The notes beneath the pieces were generated by a model. It saw only the letters and a list, made by a program, of their open reading frames with translations. It was not told where the DNA came from and searched no databases. From positions 1 to 52,152 of the forward strand of contig NZ_JAKIHL010000019.1 of the NCBI RefSeq assembly GCF_021608135.1: DNA of 52,152 nucleotides, written 5' to 3'. The stretch comes from Microaerobacter geothermalis (GTDB lineage Bacteria; Bacillota; Bacilli; DSM-22679). Positions 8,391 through 17,057 of this stretch are shown piece by piece. Every line of letters begins with the position of its first letter. Positions within the stretch are counted from its first letter, which is position 1. Position numbers and translations under genes: made by a program.

Positions 8391-9548
8391 ATGAGAGACT
8401 ATTCAATTTATGATGATTTACGAGAAGGGGTTCGGGCCATATGCAAAAATTACCCTGACAGTTATTGGAGGGGATTAGAGGCAACCCATGCCTATCCGGA
8501 GGAATTTGTAAATGCGTTGACCAAAGCCGGGTATTTGGCTGCTCTGATTCCGGAGGAATATGGCGGATCAGGGTTGAGCTTGACAGAAGCGTCCATCATT
8601 ATGGAAGAAATCAACCGTTCAGGTGGAAATTCCGGGGCGTGCCATGCCCAGATGTACATCATGGGAACCCTGCTGCGCCATGGTTCCAAGGAACAAAAGG
8701 AGACCTATTTGCCTAAAATTGCCGATGGCACGCTGCGTCTGCAGGCCTTTGGCGTAACCGAGCCAAATACCGGAACAGACACTACTCAATTAAAAACAAC
8801 CGCCATACGAAAGGGCGACAGATATATCGTAAATGGACAAAAGGTGTTCATATCCCGGACGGAACATTCCGATTTAATGCTGCTTCTTGTTCGGACCACT
8901 CCGCTGGATCAGGTAAAAAAGAAAACCCATGGCTTATCCGTGCTGCTCGTTAATCTTCGGGAAGCCGTTGGAAACGGAATTACCATCCGTCCCATTCGGA
9001 CCATGATGAATCATGCGACAACTGAGCTGTTTATCGAAGATTTGGAAGTTCCTGTTGAAAATTTAATTGGGGAAGAGGGAAAGGGATTTTCTTATATTTT
9101 GGATGGGATGAATGCGGAGAGGATCCTGATCGCTTCAGAATGTATTGGCGACGGACGCTGGTTTATCGAACGGGCCACCCGTTATGCCAATGAACGGGTT
9201 GTCTTTCAGCGACCCATTGGTAAAAATCAGGGAATTCAATTCCCCATTGCAAGGGCTCATATCCATGTAGAAGCAGCTGATCTGATGAGATTCCGGGCGG
9301 CAGAACTGTTTGATGCAGGAAAACCTTGCGGTGCAGAAGCCAATATGGCAAAACTGCTGGCAGCCGATGCTTCATGGGAAGCAGCGAATGTTGCCCTGCA
9401 AACCCACGGGGGGTTTGGTTTTGCCGAGGAGTATGACATTGAGCGGAAGTTTCGTGAAACGAGGTTGTACCAGGTGGCGCCCATATCTACCAACTTAATT
9501 TTGTCTTATATTGCGGAGCATGTGCTGGGTCTCCCCAGGTCATTTTAA
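8391..9548 (+). CDS. Acyl-CoA dehydrogenase
   Basis: A 385-residue flavoprotein of the acyl-CoA dehydrogenase family. N-terminal helical domain with PEEYGGSGLSLTEASIIMEE; middle FAD/substrate block FGVTEPNTGTDTTQLKTTA (about 120-138) and KVFISRTEHSD; C-terminal helical domain with FQRPIGKNQGIQFPIA and QTHGGFGFAEEYDIERKFRE, where the family's flavin contacts lie. It would form an enoyl-CoA for the hydratase, passing electrons to ETF; no etf genes are in the window. GGAGGGATAATTT precedes the ATG. Its stop is followed at once by the HMG-CoA lyase gene. Confidence 0.92.
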   Translation: MRDYSIYDDLREGVRAICKNYPDSYWRGLEATHAYPEEFVNALTKAGYLAALIPEEYGGSGLSLTEASIIMEEINRSGGNSGACHAQMYIMGTLLRHGSKEQKETYLPKIADGTLRLQAFGVTEPNTGTDTTQLKTTAIRKGDRYIVNGQKVFISRTEHSDLMLLLVRTTPLDQVKKKTHGLSVLLVNLREAVGNGITIRPIRTMMNHATTELFIEDLEVPVENLIGEEGKGFSYILDGMNAERILIASECIGDGRWFIERATRYANERVVFQRPIGKNQGIQFPIARAHIHVEAADLMRFRAAELFDAGKPCGAEANMAKLLAADASWEAANVALQTHGGFGFAEEYDIERKFRETRLYQVAPISTNLILSYIAEHVLGLPRSF

Positions 9549-9561
9549 TGGGGGGGATATG

Positions 9562-10437
9562 ATGAACATCCCAAAATCAGTTGAGATCATTGAAGTCAGC
9601 CCCCGTGACGGGCTTCAAAATGAACCGAAGCCGATTTCCACTGAACAGAAAAAAGAACTGATATCCAGGTTGGCCAACCTTGGCTTTTCACGGATAGAGG
9701 CCACTTCATTTGTCCACCCCAAATGGGTGCCGCAGATGGCTGATGCTGAAGAAATTGCCAATTTCTGCAATGGATTGGGCATTACATTTATTGCATTGAC
9801 TCCTAATATCAAGGCGGTACAGCGGGCCATTGAAGTAAAAGTCCCTCAAATTGCCGTGTTTATTGGGGCAAGTGCAGCCTTTAATAAAAAGAATATCAAT
9901 AAGACGACAGATGAATCTTTGGATGAGTGTGAGGAGATTTTTAAAAAAGCAAAGGAACATGATATCTTTGTTCGGGCCTATGTGTCAATGGCATTTACCT
10001 GCCCTTATCAAGGGGAGGTGACCTTTGAGGAGGTTCAACATGTCTGCCAACGATTTGTTGACCTGGCTGCCGATGAAATAGTGATTGCCGATACCAATGG
10101 TTATGCCAATCCCCGCATGGTGTATGACCGGTTTTCCCGGCTCAGGGATCTTTATCCGACAGCGGTATTTGCCGGTCATTTCCATGATACGCGAAGGATG
10201 GCCCTTGTAAACACACTGGCTGCGATGCAGGTGGGTATCGACAAATTTGACAGTTCCATGGGGGGGTTGGGCGGATGTCCTTATTCTCCAGGAGCTTTGG
10301 GAAATGCGGCGACGGAGGACCTGCTGCTCATGCTGGAGGAAATGGGAGTGGAAACAGGACTTTCATATGATCAGGTGAAAGAAGTGAGTCCCTTTGCCAA
10401 ATCCCTTTCCACTAGAGCCACTTACCCAGGGGTTTAG
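9562..10437 (+). CDS. Hydroxymethylglutaryl-CoA lyase family protein
   Basis: A 291-residue DRE-TIM metallolyase. Motifs: EVSPRDGLQNE (about residue 10, metal-binding Asp and catalytic Arg), ATSFVHPKWVPQMADA, FAGHFHDTRRMA (His-x-His metal ligands) and the C-terminal loop GGLGGCPYSPGALGNAATED with the catalytic Cys. It cleaves HMG-CoA to acetyl-CoA and acetoacetate, or a related 3-hydroxy-3-methyl acyl-CoA. Start at 9562 or the ATG just before; GGGGGGAT is adjacent. Last gene of the cluster, 11 nt after the dehydrogenase stop, and followed by a terminator. Confidence 0.92.
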   Translation: MNIPKSVEIIEVSPRDGLQNEPKPISTEQKKELISRLANLGFSRIEATSFVHPKWVPQMADAEEIANFCNGLGITFIALTPNIKAVQRAIEVKVPQIAVFIGASAAFNKKNINKTTDESLDECEEIFKKAKEHDIFVRAYVSMAFTCPYQGEVTFEEVQHVCQRFVDLAADEIVIADTNGYANPRMVYDRFSRLRDLYPTAVFAGHFHDTRRMALVNTLAAMQVGIDKFDSSMGGLGGCPYSPGALGNAATEDLLLMLEEMGVETGLSYDQVKEVSPFAKSLSTRATYPGV

Positions 10438-10465
10438 CGCCACTAAATTGGTTAGCTCAACAGAA

Positions 10466-10500
10466 ATGCACCGTTTTTATTTGAACGGTGCATTTTCATT
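10466..10500 (+). terminator. Rho-independent terminator of the catabolic cluster
   Basis: Perfect 10-bp stem ATGCACCGTT / AACGGTGCAT with an 8-nt loop, followed by TTTTCATTTTT. It lies between the convergent HMG-CoA lyase and pyruvate carboxylase genes and may serve the opposite strand as well, although the T-tract there is poor. Confidence 0.85.
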
Positions 10501-10541
10501 TTTACTTACATCTATCGACCTTTATTACAACATGAATTTCA

Positions 10542-13500
10542 CTATTCTAACACACAAAGCAGATCTCCCGTTTCGATCGTATCTCCTTCTTTTACAAGGA
10601 TTGCCTTAACCGTTGCGTCATGGGGAGCCTGAATGGTGGTTTCCATCTTCATCGCCTCGGTTACAAAGAGATGCTCTCCTTTCTTCACTTTATCCCCGGC
10701 TTCCACCATGATTTTTAATACCTTTCCGGGCATGGAAGCACCGATTTGATTCGGATTGGAAGGATCCACCTTCTCTCGCTTCTGGATCGTTACTTTGGCC
10801 GATTCATCCCGTACCTTTACTTCCCTGGGCTGACCGTTGAGTTGGAAGTAGATGGTTCTTGTTCCGTCGTTGGCTAATTCTCCGATGGAGATCAGCCGGA
10901 CAATCAGCGTCTTTCCCTTTTCAATCTCAATGGAGGTTTCTTCTCCCAATCGGAGTCCATAGAAGAAGGTGGGGGTATTCAACACCGATACATCACTAAA
11001 TTCTTGGGTATGTTTTTCTTTTTCCAGAAACACCTGAGGATACATGATGTAGGAGAGGACATCATATTCGGTAATCTCCCGATTTAGCTTCCCTTTTAAT
11101 TCCTCTTTAATTTTCTCAAAGTCAGCAGGGGGGAGCAGTTCTCCCGGTCTGCAGGTGAAAGCCTCCCGTCCCTTTAAAATCACTTTTTGGAGCTTTTCCG
11201 GAAAACCACCGTAGGGTTGACCGAGATAACCTTGGAAAAATTGGACCACAGATTCGGGAAAATCCAAACGGTCTCCCTTTTCATAAACATCCTGTTCCGT
11301 CAGGTTATTTTGCACCATGAACAATGCCATATCTCCCACCACTTTGGAGGAAGGGGTTACCTTCACGATATCCCCGAACATCCGGTTGACGGTGAAATAT
11401 GCCCTTTTCACTTCATCCCAACGATCTCCAAGACCAACGCCCTTGGCCTGCTGCTGCAGATTGCTGTATTGCCCGCCGGGCATCTCATGGAGGTAGACTT
11501 CGGTATTGGGGGATTTCATGCCGCTTTCAAAGCCTTGATAGTAGTGGCGGACATCTTCCCAATAATCGCTTAGTGTTTGCAGATTCCTGGCAGATAGCCG
11601 GGAATCCCGTTCATGATGCTTTAATGCACTTACCAAGGCATTCAGACTGGGTTGTGAGGTAAGTCCGGACATGGAGCTTACCGCCGCATCCACTATATCA
11701 ACTCCGGCTTCCACTGCTTTGAGCAGCATTGCCCCTCCATTTCCGCTGGTATCATGGGTATGAAGGTGAACGGGAATGCCGATTTCTTCCTTTAATGCTT
11801 TGATCAACTTTTCAGCAGCATATGGCTTTAATAGTCCAGCCATATCCTTGATGCCCAGAATATGTGCCCCTGCCTTTTCTAATTCCTTTGCAAAATTTAC
11901 ATAGTATTGAAGGTTGTATTTATCCCGGCTTTCATCCAGGATATCTCCGGTATAGCAAATCGCTGCCTCCGCGATTTTTCCTTCTTCTCTTACCGATTCA
12001 ATGGCCAGTTTCATCCCTTCCAGCCAGTTCAAGCTGTCAAAGATGCGGAACACGTCGATTCCTGCACGGGCAGAAACCCTGACGAACTCTCGAATAACAT
12101 TATCCGGATAATTGGTATATCCAACGGCATTTGCACCACGAAGCAACATTTGGAACAAGATATTGGGTACCTTTTCCCTTAATTGGATGAGACGGTCCCA
12201 AGGATCCTCCTTCAAAAAGCGCATGGATGTATCAAAGGTGGCTCCGCCCCACATTTCAAGGGAGAAGAGATTAGGAACCAGCTTGCCGGTGGCCTCTGCG
12301 ATTTGTAAAAGATCATAGGTGCGTACTCGGGTTGCAAATAATGACTGGTGGGCATCGCGGAAAGTGGTGTCTGTAATCAATACCTGATGTTGTTCCTTGA
12401 TCCATTGAACCAGTCCTTCAGGCCCCCCTTCATCAAGAATTTGTTTTGTTCCTCTTGGGTAAGGCTGATCATAAGAGGTTTTTGGAATCCTTGGTTCAGA
12501 AAAGGACGGTTTTTTTCCTTTAGGGAGGCCCGGATACCCGTTTACAATGGTCTTTCCAATATAGGAGAGCAGCTTGGTTCCCCTGTCTTTTTTTATTGGA
12601 AAAATGAATAGCTCGGGTGTGGTATCAATAAAGGAAGTATCGTAATTTCCACTGAGGAAATCGGGATGTTGCACCACATTTTCCAAAAATGGAATATTTG
12701 TTTTTACCCCGCGAATCCGAAACTCTTTAAGGGTCCGAAACATCTTAGCTGCGGCCTGTTCAAAGGTAACAGCCCAAGTGGATACCTTTACTAATAATGA
12801 ATCGTAAAAAGGGGTAATGGTTGCTCCGGTAAACCCGTTTCCGGCATCTAGGCGGATTCCAAATCCTCCTCCTGTACGGTAGGCCAGAAGGCGGCCGGAA
12901 TCTGGGAAAAAGTTGTTTTCAGGGTCTTCGGTTGTGATCCGGCATTGAATGGCATATCCCCGCATGTCAATTTTGTCCTGAGTGGGAATTCCCACCTCTT
13001 TGTCATGGAGGGCATATCCTTCGGCAATGCGAATCTGGGATTGGACGATATCGATACCGGTGATTAATTCTGTAATGGTGTGCTCAACCTGGATACGGGG
13101 ATTCACTTCGATAAAGTAAAACTCTCCATCAGGAGTAAGGAGAAATTCCACCGTACCCGCATTGATATAGCCCGCTTCCCTCATGATTTTGATCGCAGCA
13201 TGACAGATTTTTTCCCTTAGTTCTGCCGTTAATGAGAGACTGGGAGCTACTTCTACTACTTTTTGGTGACGGCGTTGAACGGAACAATCCCTTTCAAAAA
13301 GGTGAACCATATTTCCATGTTGGTCGGCAATGACCTGAACTTCAATATGCTTCGGCCTTTCGATAAACTTCTCCATGTAAACCTGGGGGTTTCCAAAGGC
13401 AGACCTTGCTTCGGACCGGGCTCTGTTTAACGCTTCCTCCAGGTCTTCATGCTTTCTAACAATGCGCATTCCCCGTCCGCCGCCGCCAGAGGCTGCTTTG

Positions 13501-13982
13501 ATGATAATCGGATACTTCGCCTTCTTGGCGAAGAATAGGGCATCTTGCAGATGCTCTATGGGCTCTTCTGTCCCGGGAATGACGGGAATACCCGCCTGAA
13601 TGGCCAATTTCCGGGCCTCCATTTTGTCCCCAAATTGATGGATGACCTTTGGAGTAGGACCGATAAAAATGATTCCCTCATCTTGGCATCTCTGGGCAAA
13701 TTGGGCATTCTCCGCAAGAAAGCCGTATCCCGGGTGAATGGCGTCCACATCATGTCTTTTGGCAATTTCAATAATCTGATCCATATCCAGGTAAGCTTCA
13801 ATGGGTCCCTTTCCCTCACCAATCAGATAAGCTTCATCGGCTTTGAACCGATGGAGGGAATCTCCATCTTGCTCAGAATACAAAGCAACGGTTCTGATCC
13901 CCATTTCGGTGCAAGCCCTGAAAATACGAATGGCAATTTCCCCTCGGTTGGCAACAAGGACCTTTTGAATCTTTTTTACCAT
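10542..13982 (-). CDS. pyc: Pyruvate carboxylase
   Basis: Single-chain biotin enzyme of about 1146 residues, the normal size. Domain order: biotin carboxylase (1-450; KVLVANRGEIAIRIF, ATP-grasp SGGGGRGMRIV, ERDCSVQRRHQK, EVNPRIQVEH), carboxyltransferase TIM barrel (about 530-800; TDTTFRDAHQSL, EMWGGATFD, HLHTHDTSGNG), tetramerisation/allosteric region, and C-terminal biotin carrier domain with TEAMKMETT, whose Lys is 34 residues from the end. It carboxylates pyruvate to oxaloacetate using ATP and bicarbonate. The inner ATG at 13982 is preferred: AGAGGGG is 6 nt upstream, while it abuts the outer ATG at 13988. Pyruvate from the adjacent cluster would be a logical feed. Confidence 0.97.
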   Translation of the reverse strand: MVKKIQKVLVANRGEIAIRIFRACTEMGIRTVALYSEQDGDSLHRFKADEAYLIGEGKGPIEAYLDMDQIIEIAKRHDVDAIHPGYGFLAENAQFAQRCQDEGIIFIGPTPKVIHQFGDKMEARKLAIQAGIPVIPGTEEPIEHLQDALFFAKKAKYPIIIKAASGGGGRGMRIVRKHEDLEEALNRARSEARSAFGNPQVYMEKFIERPKHIEVQVIADQHGNMVHLFERDCSVQRRHQKVVEVAPSLSLTAELREKICHAAIKIMREAGYINAGTVEFLLTPDGEFYFIEVNPRIQVEHTITELITGIDIVQSQIRIAEGYALHDKEVGIPTQDKIDMRGYAIQCRITTEDPENNFFPDSGRLLAYRTGGGFGIRLDAGNGFTGATITPFYDSLLVKVSTWAVTFEQAAAKMFRTLKEFRIRGVKTNIPFLENVVQHPDFLSGNYDTSFIDTTPELFIFPIKKDRGTKLLSYIGKTIVNGYPGLPKGKKPSFSEPRIPKTSYDQPYPRGTKQILDEGGPEGLVQWIKEQHQVLITDTTFRDAHQSLFATRVRTYDLLQIAEATGKLVPNLFSLEMWGGATFDTSMRFLKEDPWDRLIQLREKVPNILFQMLLRGANAVGYTNYPDNVIREFVRVSARAGIDVFRIFDSLNWLEGMKLAIESVREEGKIAEAAICYTGDILDESRDKYNLQYYVNFAKELEKAGAHILGIKDMAGLLKPYAAEKLIKALKEEIGIPVHLHTHDTSGNGGAMLLKAVEAGVDIVDAAVSSMSGLTSQPSLNALVSALKHHERDSRLSARNLQTLSDYWEDVRHYYQGFESGMKSPNTEVYLHEMPGGQYSNLQQQAKGVGLGDRWDEVKRAYFTVNRMFGDIVKVTPSSKVVGDMALFMVQNNLTEQDVYEKGDRLDFPESVVQFFQGYLGQPYGGFPEKLQKVILKGREAFTCRPGELLPPADFEKIKEELKGKLNREITEYDVLSYIMYPQVFLEKEKHTQEFSDVSVLNTPTFFYGLRLGEETSIEIEKGKTLIVRLISIGELANDGTRTIYFQLNGQPREVKVRDESAKVTIQKREKVDPSNPNQIGASMPGKVLKIMVEAGDKVKKGEHLFVTEAMKMETTIQAPHDATVKAILVKEGDTIETGDLLCVLE

Positions 13983-13988
13983 ATTCAT

Positions 13989-14283
13989 CCCCTCTCTCTA
14001 TCTAACAACTGTAGAAGTAGAACTAAAGAATTTACATGTCCATTCGTTAAGATCTACATTAGATACATCTTTAGCCCTTTAAAACGGTAATTAAACTATA
14101 TAGTATCACAAACATTCAAATTGATGAAAGTAGCGAAAAGATTTTTTAAATAAATCAACATTCCATAAAATAGCATATCAAAATTCATTTATTTTTTATT
14201 AGATTTTAAGGTTAATTTAAGCTTCCCCTTTTATGATGAAATTATGAAAAATAGATTAGTCGGACAGAGAGGAGGAAGCAAAA
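13989..14283. other. AT-rich divergent intergenic region
   Basis: Holds the upstream regions of pyc (minus strand) and the zinc-ribbon gene (plus strand). A 10-bp palindrome ACTATATAGT lies at 14095-14104. I see no convincing -35/-10 pair and no gene. Confidence 0.4.
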
Positions 14284-14457
14284 ATGGAATGTCCAATTTG
14301 CCAAAATAAATATGTTGGTGAAATTACCCCTAAACGTTATTTTTGCGCACATTGTTGTATAGAAATAGAAGATAGGGATGAAAAACTTGTAGTATACCAT
14401 ATTACAGAGGATGGGAATACGGTGAGAATGAGGGTGGTTCATCAGACCGCTTCGTAA
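14284..14457 (+). CDS. Zinc-ribbon miniprotein, 57 aa
   Basis: Begins MECPICQNKYVGEI, then YFCAHCCIEIE, giving CPxC...CxxCC, a typical treble-clef or zinc-ribbon pair of knuckles, and ends in a basic tail MRVVHQTAS. A strong AGGAGG (GAGAGGAGGAAGCAAAA) lies before the ATG. Small proteins of this form are common and uncharacterised in Bacillales. Separate from its neighbours; function unknown. Confidence 0.75.
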   Translation: MECPICQNKYVGEITPKRYFCAHCCIEIEDRDEKLVVYHITEDGNTVRMRVVHQTAS

Positions 14458-14499
14458 AGAGCCTATTCAGAAATGGGGATAATAGGGCAATTTTTACCG

Positions 14500-14535
14500 G
14501 ACTTTTTGAACATCCTCTAAGAGGGTTAAAAAGTC
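14500..14535. terminator. Symmetric hairpin, likely bidirectional terminator
   Basis: GACTTTTT (14500-14507) pairs with AAAAAGTC (14528-14535), with an inner CCTCT/AGAGG helix. The A and T tracts are inside the stem, so it can act on both strands, ending the zinc-ribbon gene rightward and the channel transcription unit leftward. Confidence 0.65.
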
Positions 14536-14662
14536 AATGGCCTCTCATCTTCCTCAGCATTCGAATAAGGTCTTCCGTTTCAGCCTCAGATAAATTCTCT
14601 ATCTGATCCACTTTTTCTTTAATTAAATCTTTAATCTCATGGGAAATGGACTTTTGATTCAT
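14534..14662 (-). CDS. Small helical ORF, 42 aa, overlapping the channel gene
   Basis: Reads MNQKSISHEIKDLIKEKVDQ then IENLSEAETEDLIRMLRKMRG: charged, amphipathic and predicted helical, with no membrane segment. Its start lies inside the last codons of the potassium channel gene in another frame (26-nt overlap), and its stop touches the terminator hairpin, which suits translational coupling. The AAAAAGGAA before its ATG is close and weak. A plausible accessory miniprotein or a chance frame; homology would settle it. Confidence 0.45.
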   Translation of the reverse strand: MNQKSISHEIKDLIKEKVDQIENLSEAETEDLIRMLRKMRGH

Positions 14663-15296
14663 TTCCTTTTTTTCCCAGTTCATGTTTAAACAAGGTCTGG
14701 GTGAGGTGGCTGGCGATATTTGCCGTCAATGTTCCAATGAGTCCAATTCCTGTAAACATCAGCAGGACAGCAAAGATCCTCCCTCCATCTGAGGAGGGGA
14801 AGATGTCTCCATATCCCACCGTCGTTGTGGTAACAATCGCCCACCATAGGGCATCTCCGTAAGTTTGAATGCTGCTGTTGATGTCCTTTTCCAACAAGTA
14901 TACACCAAAGGATGTCCATAGAATAACAAAGCTGGTTACAATTAGGATCATTTGAATTTCCCTTGTGCCCAGCAGACCCCTTAAAAAAGGAGAGGTGCGA
15001 ATGATTCGGATGAGCCGGACAATCCGCATGATCCTCGCCGCCCGGAAGAAGGCATCAAAGGGAATCATGGCAATCAGGTCAAACCAGTTCTCCTTTACAA
15101 ATTGCCACTTCTTTTCTGCTCGATAAAGGCGAATGAGATATTCCAAGGCAAAAAAAGAAATCAGTCCCCAATCAAACCAAATCAACATTCCCTTTGTAAG
15201 AAGGGTGCTTTGGCTGGTATCTGTAAATATCAGGATAATATAAGTGATGACTAAAAGTATAATAAACACTTCATACAATGGTTTGATCAGTTTCAC
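14637..15296 (-). CDS. Voltage-gated-type potassium channel, 6TM
   Basis: A 219-residue membrane protein in the KvAP/Kch style. S1 about residues 8-26, S2 36-58, S3 70-82, an S4 with regularly spaced arginines (RAARIMRIVRLIRIIR, about 85-100), S5 115-137, pore helix and selectivity filter TTTTVGYGD (about 155-163), and S6 170-195. The short cytoplasmic tail has no RCK/TrkA-N domain. It should form a tetrameric K+ channel in the cytoplasmic membrane. The ATG follows GGGGGGAATC. Regulation not evident. Confidence 0.92.
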   Translation of the reverse strand: MKLIKPLYEVFIILLVITYIILIFTDTSQSTLLTKGMLIWFDWGLISFFALEYLIRLYRAEKKWQFVKENWFDLIAMIPFDAFFRAARIMRIVRLIRIIRTSPFLRGLLGTREIQMILIVTSFVILWTSFGVYLLEKDINSSIQTYGDALWWAIVTTTTVGYGDIFPSSDGGRIFAVLLMFTGIGLIGTLTANIASHLTQTLFKHELGKKGNESKVHFP

Positions 15297-15372
15297 GAAT
15301 GATTCCCCCCGATGGAGCTATTCCACTTTATATATTAACATACCATGACCTTTCCAGAAATTATTTTGTGAT

Positions 15373-15411
15373 AACGTCAGACGTTGTGTTGTATTTATCC
15401 TGTGGTAAAAT
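15373..15411 (+). promoter_or_regulatory. Candidate promoter and palindrome upstream of jetA
   Basis: TTGTGT (15384-15389), 16-bp spacer and TAAAAT (15406-15411) resemble a sigma-A promoter. AACGT-CAG-ACGTT (15373-15385) overlaps the -35 and could be an operator. Inferred from sequence only. Confidence 0.4.
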
Positions 15412-15524
15412 ATTGTTGTGGTAGTTTTTCGAATGGATGAGATAGTGACTATCGTTAGATTGCTTTATAACAAACGGGGTTGAATTCGTTCGTTGTGACT
15501 GGAATCGTAATGGAGAATTAGGAA

Positions 15525-16826
15525 GTGATTTCATTGGAAGAAAACCTGTATCGGCCGATTTCGGAAGTAACCTATCTTACGACAGATAATGCCTGGAGAT
15601 ATCGTGCAATTCTCAGATATTTCTATCAACAGCACGAAAGACTCCGACATTACCTGTTTCCGGAAGAAGTATATGAATACTTAAAACAAAACCCTTATTT
15701 TGAAGACTATTCCGAAGAGAAGCTTCAACAGGACCTGAATCAACTTGTTGAATGGAAAAACTTGATTCCCCGTCAGGATACTGGAAAAGTAACGACAATT
15801 GAGGAGTTTAAGAAGAAAAAATTTCGTTACCAGTGTACCCCCTATACCGTAGAAATTGAACGAATGGTCCTAGGATTGGAACGAATGGGGGATTCATTCG
15901 GGGGATCCTTAGAAAGATCCCTTTTTGAACGATTATTGGATTCTCTTATGAAACTAACTTCTGTTGAGAATAGCCCTTTCCGTGATAAAAAAGAACAATC
16001 CTATAGGATAGATCGATTAACAGGAGAAGAAGCCAACCAGATTTGGGAAGAAATGTATGATCATTTTCGTAAGCTTGTAGAGAATGCAACCGATTATCTT
16101 GCCCATTTAGAAAGCGAAAAAGTGGAAGAGATGATGATGACAGAAGCTTTTCTTGTTTATAAAGATTCTTTAACCGAATATTTGCGTAATTTTATGACCT
16201 CCTTACAACGTACTTCTTTAAAGATTGAAACCATTCTGTTGGAAACTCCAGATGATTTAATCGAGCGAGTCATTGATCGAGTTGCCGATTATCAAATGAG
16301 TATTCCACGCTTGACAGTGCAACAAAGTTTGGATGAATGGAAGGTGAAATTTAAAGAACAATGGAAGAGTATCAAGGGATGGTTCTTAGGTAGAGATCGT
16401 GTGGACAGTGAACTCATCTATCTGCAAAACAAGACAAATGAAACGATCCGAAAAATTACACGATTTGCCCAGAGACTTGGTGAGAGACATCATAATTTCC
16501 GCAGCAGACGAAAAGACTATCTCCACTTGGCTGAATGGTTTAGTAAGCTTGAAGATGTTAAGGAAGCCCATGAATTATCAGCTTGCGTATTTGGGGTGTT
16601 TCATACCAGACATATATATGCAGAGACAAAAGCAACGGAAGATATTTACACTGAAATATGGGATCACCCCCCAACCGTCTTAACAATTAAACCCAGGATT
16701 CGTAATTATCGAGAGAAAATCCGCACAGGTGCAGTAATCAGCAGGGAACAGGAGAAACAAGCAATGCTGCAGGAATATCTGAGGGAGAGAGAAGCGGAAC
16801 GTCAGTTAGTAGAGGAAATGATCTGA
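15525..16826 (+). CDS. jetA: Wadjet JetA (TIGR02677/DUF2397 family), ended early by an in-frame TGA
   Basis: 433 residues of the kleisin/MukF-like JetA of a Wadjet complex. N-terminal winged-helix region (LYRPISEVTYLTTDNAWRYR, about 5-110), then long charged helices to residue 420. Identity rests on gene order with DUF2398, TIGR02680 and DUF2399 proteins. The stop TGA (16824-16826) is premature: the same frame continues 73 codons with family-like C-terminal sequence to TAG at 17046-17048 (next entry). Either a nonsense mutation or readthrough. GTG at 15525 is the longest start; TTG at 15534 has a better spaced AGGAAGTG. The C-terminal winged helix that should contact JetC would be lost. Confidence 0.85.
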   Translation: MISLEENLYRPISEVTYLTTDNAWRYRAILRYFYQQHERLRHYLFPEEVYEYLKQNPYFEDYSEEKLQQDLNQLVEWKNLIPRQDTGKVTTIEEFKKKKFRYQCTPYTVEIERMVLGLERMGDSFGGSLERSLFERLLDSLMKLTSVENSPFRDKKEQSYRIDRLTGEEANQIWEEMYDHFRKLVENATDYLAHLESEKVEEMMMTEAFLVYKDSLTEYLRNFMTSLQRTSLKIETILLETPDDLIERVIDRVADYQMSIPRLTVQQSLDEWKVKFKEQWKSIKGWFLGRDRVDSELIYLQNKTNETIRKITRFAQRLGERHHNFRSRRKDYLHLAEWFSKLEDVKEAHELSACVFGVFHTRHIYAETKATEDIYTEIWDHPPTVLTIKPRIRNYREKIRTGAVISREQEKQAMLQEYLREREAERQLVEEMI

Positions 16827-17048
16827 AATGATCGAATTATTGTTAGCGAGCTGCCACATCTTAATCCCTACGCCCGCAAAACCCTTTTAAGCTGGATTAG
16901 TAAATGTATGAGTAACTCAGAACGAGTTGCTAAAACGGAAACAGGTCGTCAATTTAAGTTGTTAACCCTTGATCAATCACGGATTCGTCTAAAATCCGAT
17001 GACGGAATTTTACAGATGCCCAATTATGCCTTTATTTTTTTGGATTAG
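16827..17048 (+). pseudogene. jetA C-terminal remainder after the in-frame TGA
   Basis: Same frame as jetA with no frameshift: NDRIIVSELPHLNPYARKTL ... KTETGRQFKLL ... ILQMPNYAFIFLD, then TAG 9 nt before jetB. This resembles the C-terminal winged-helix end of DUF2397 proteins, which usually exceed 480 residues. There is no ribosome binding site or near start codon to restart translation. The preserved frame suggests a recent mutation, or decoding of TGA as an amino acid. Confidence 0.75.
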
Positions 17049-17057
17049 GAGAGAGAG

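Noticed and set aside
10542-13982. Several plus-strand open frames of 60-180 codons within pyc
   Set aside because: They are antisense shadows of a highly conserved coding sequence with no initiation signals.
14000-14050. Fourth copy of the structured repeat upstream of pyc
   Set aside because: Only GAACTAAAGAATTTAC resembles the left end, about 15 bases in AT-rich DNA, and the AGGACAGCC block is missing.
16824-16826. TGA in jetA as a selenocysteine codon
   Set aside because: No SECIS-like hairpin follows at once, JetA is not a redox family, and no selenocysteine machinery is visible. Nonsense mutation or simple readthrough is more likely.
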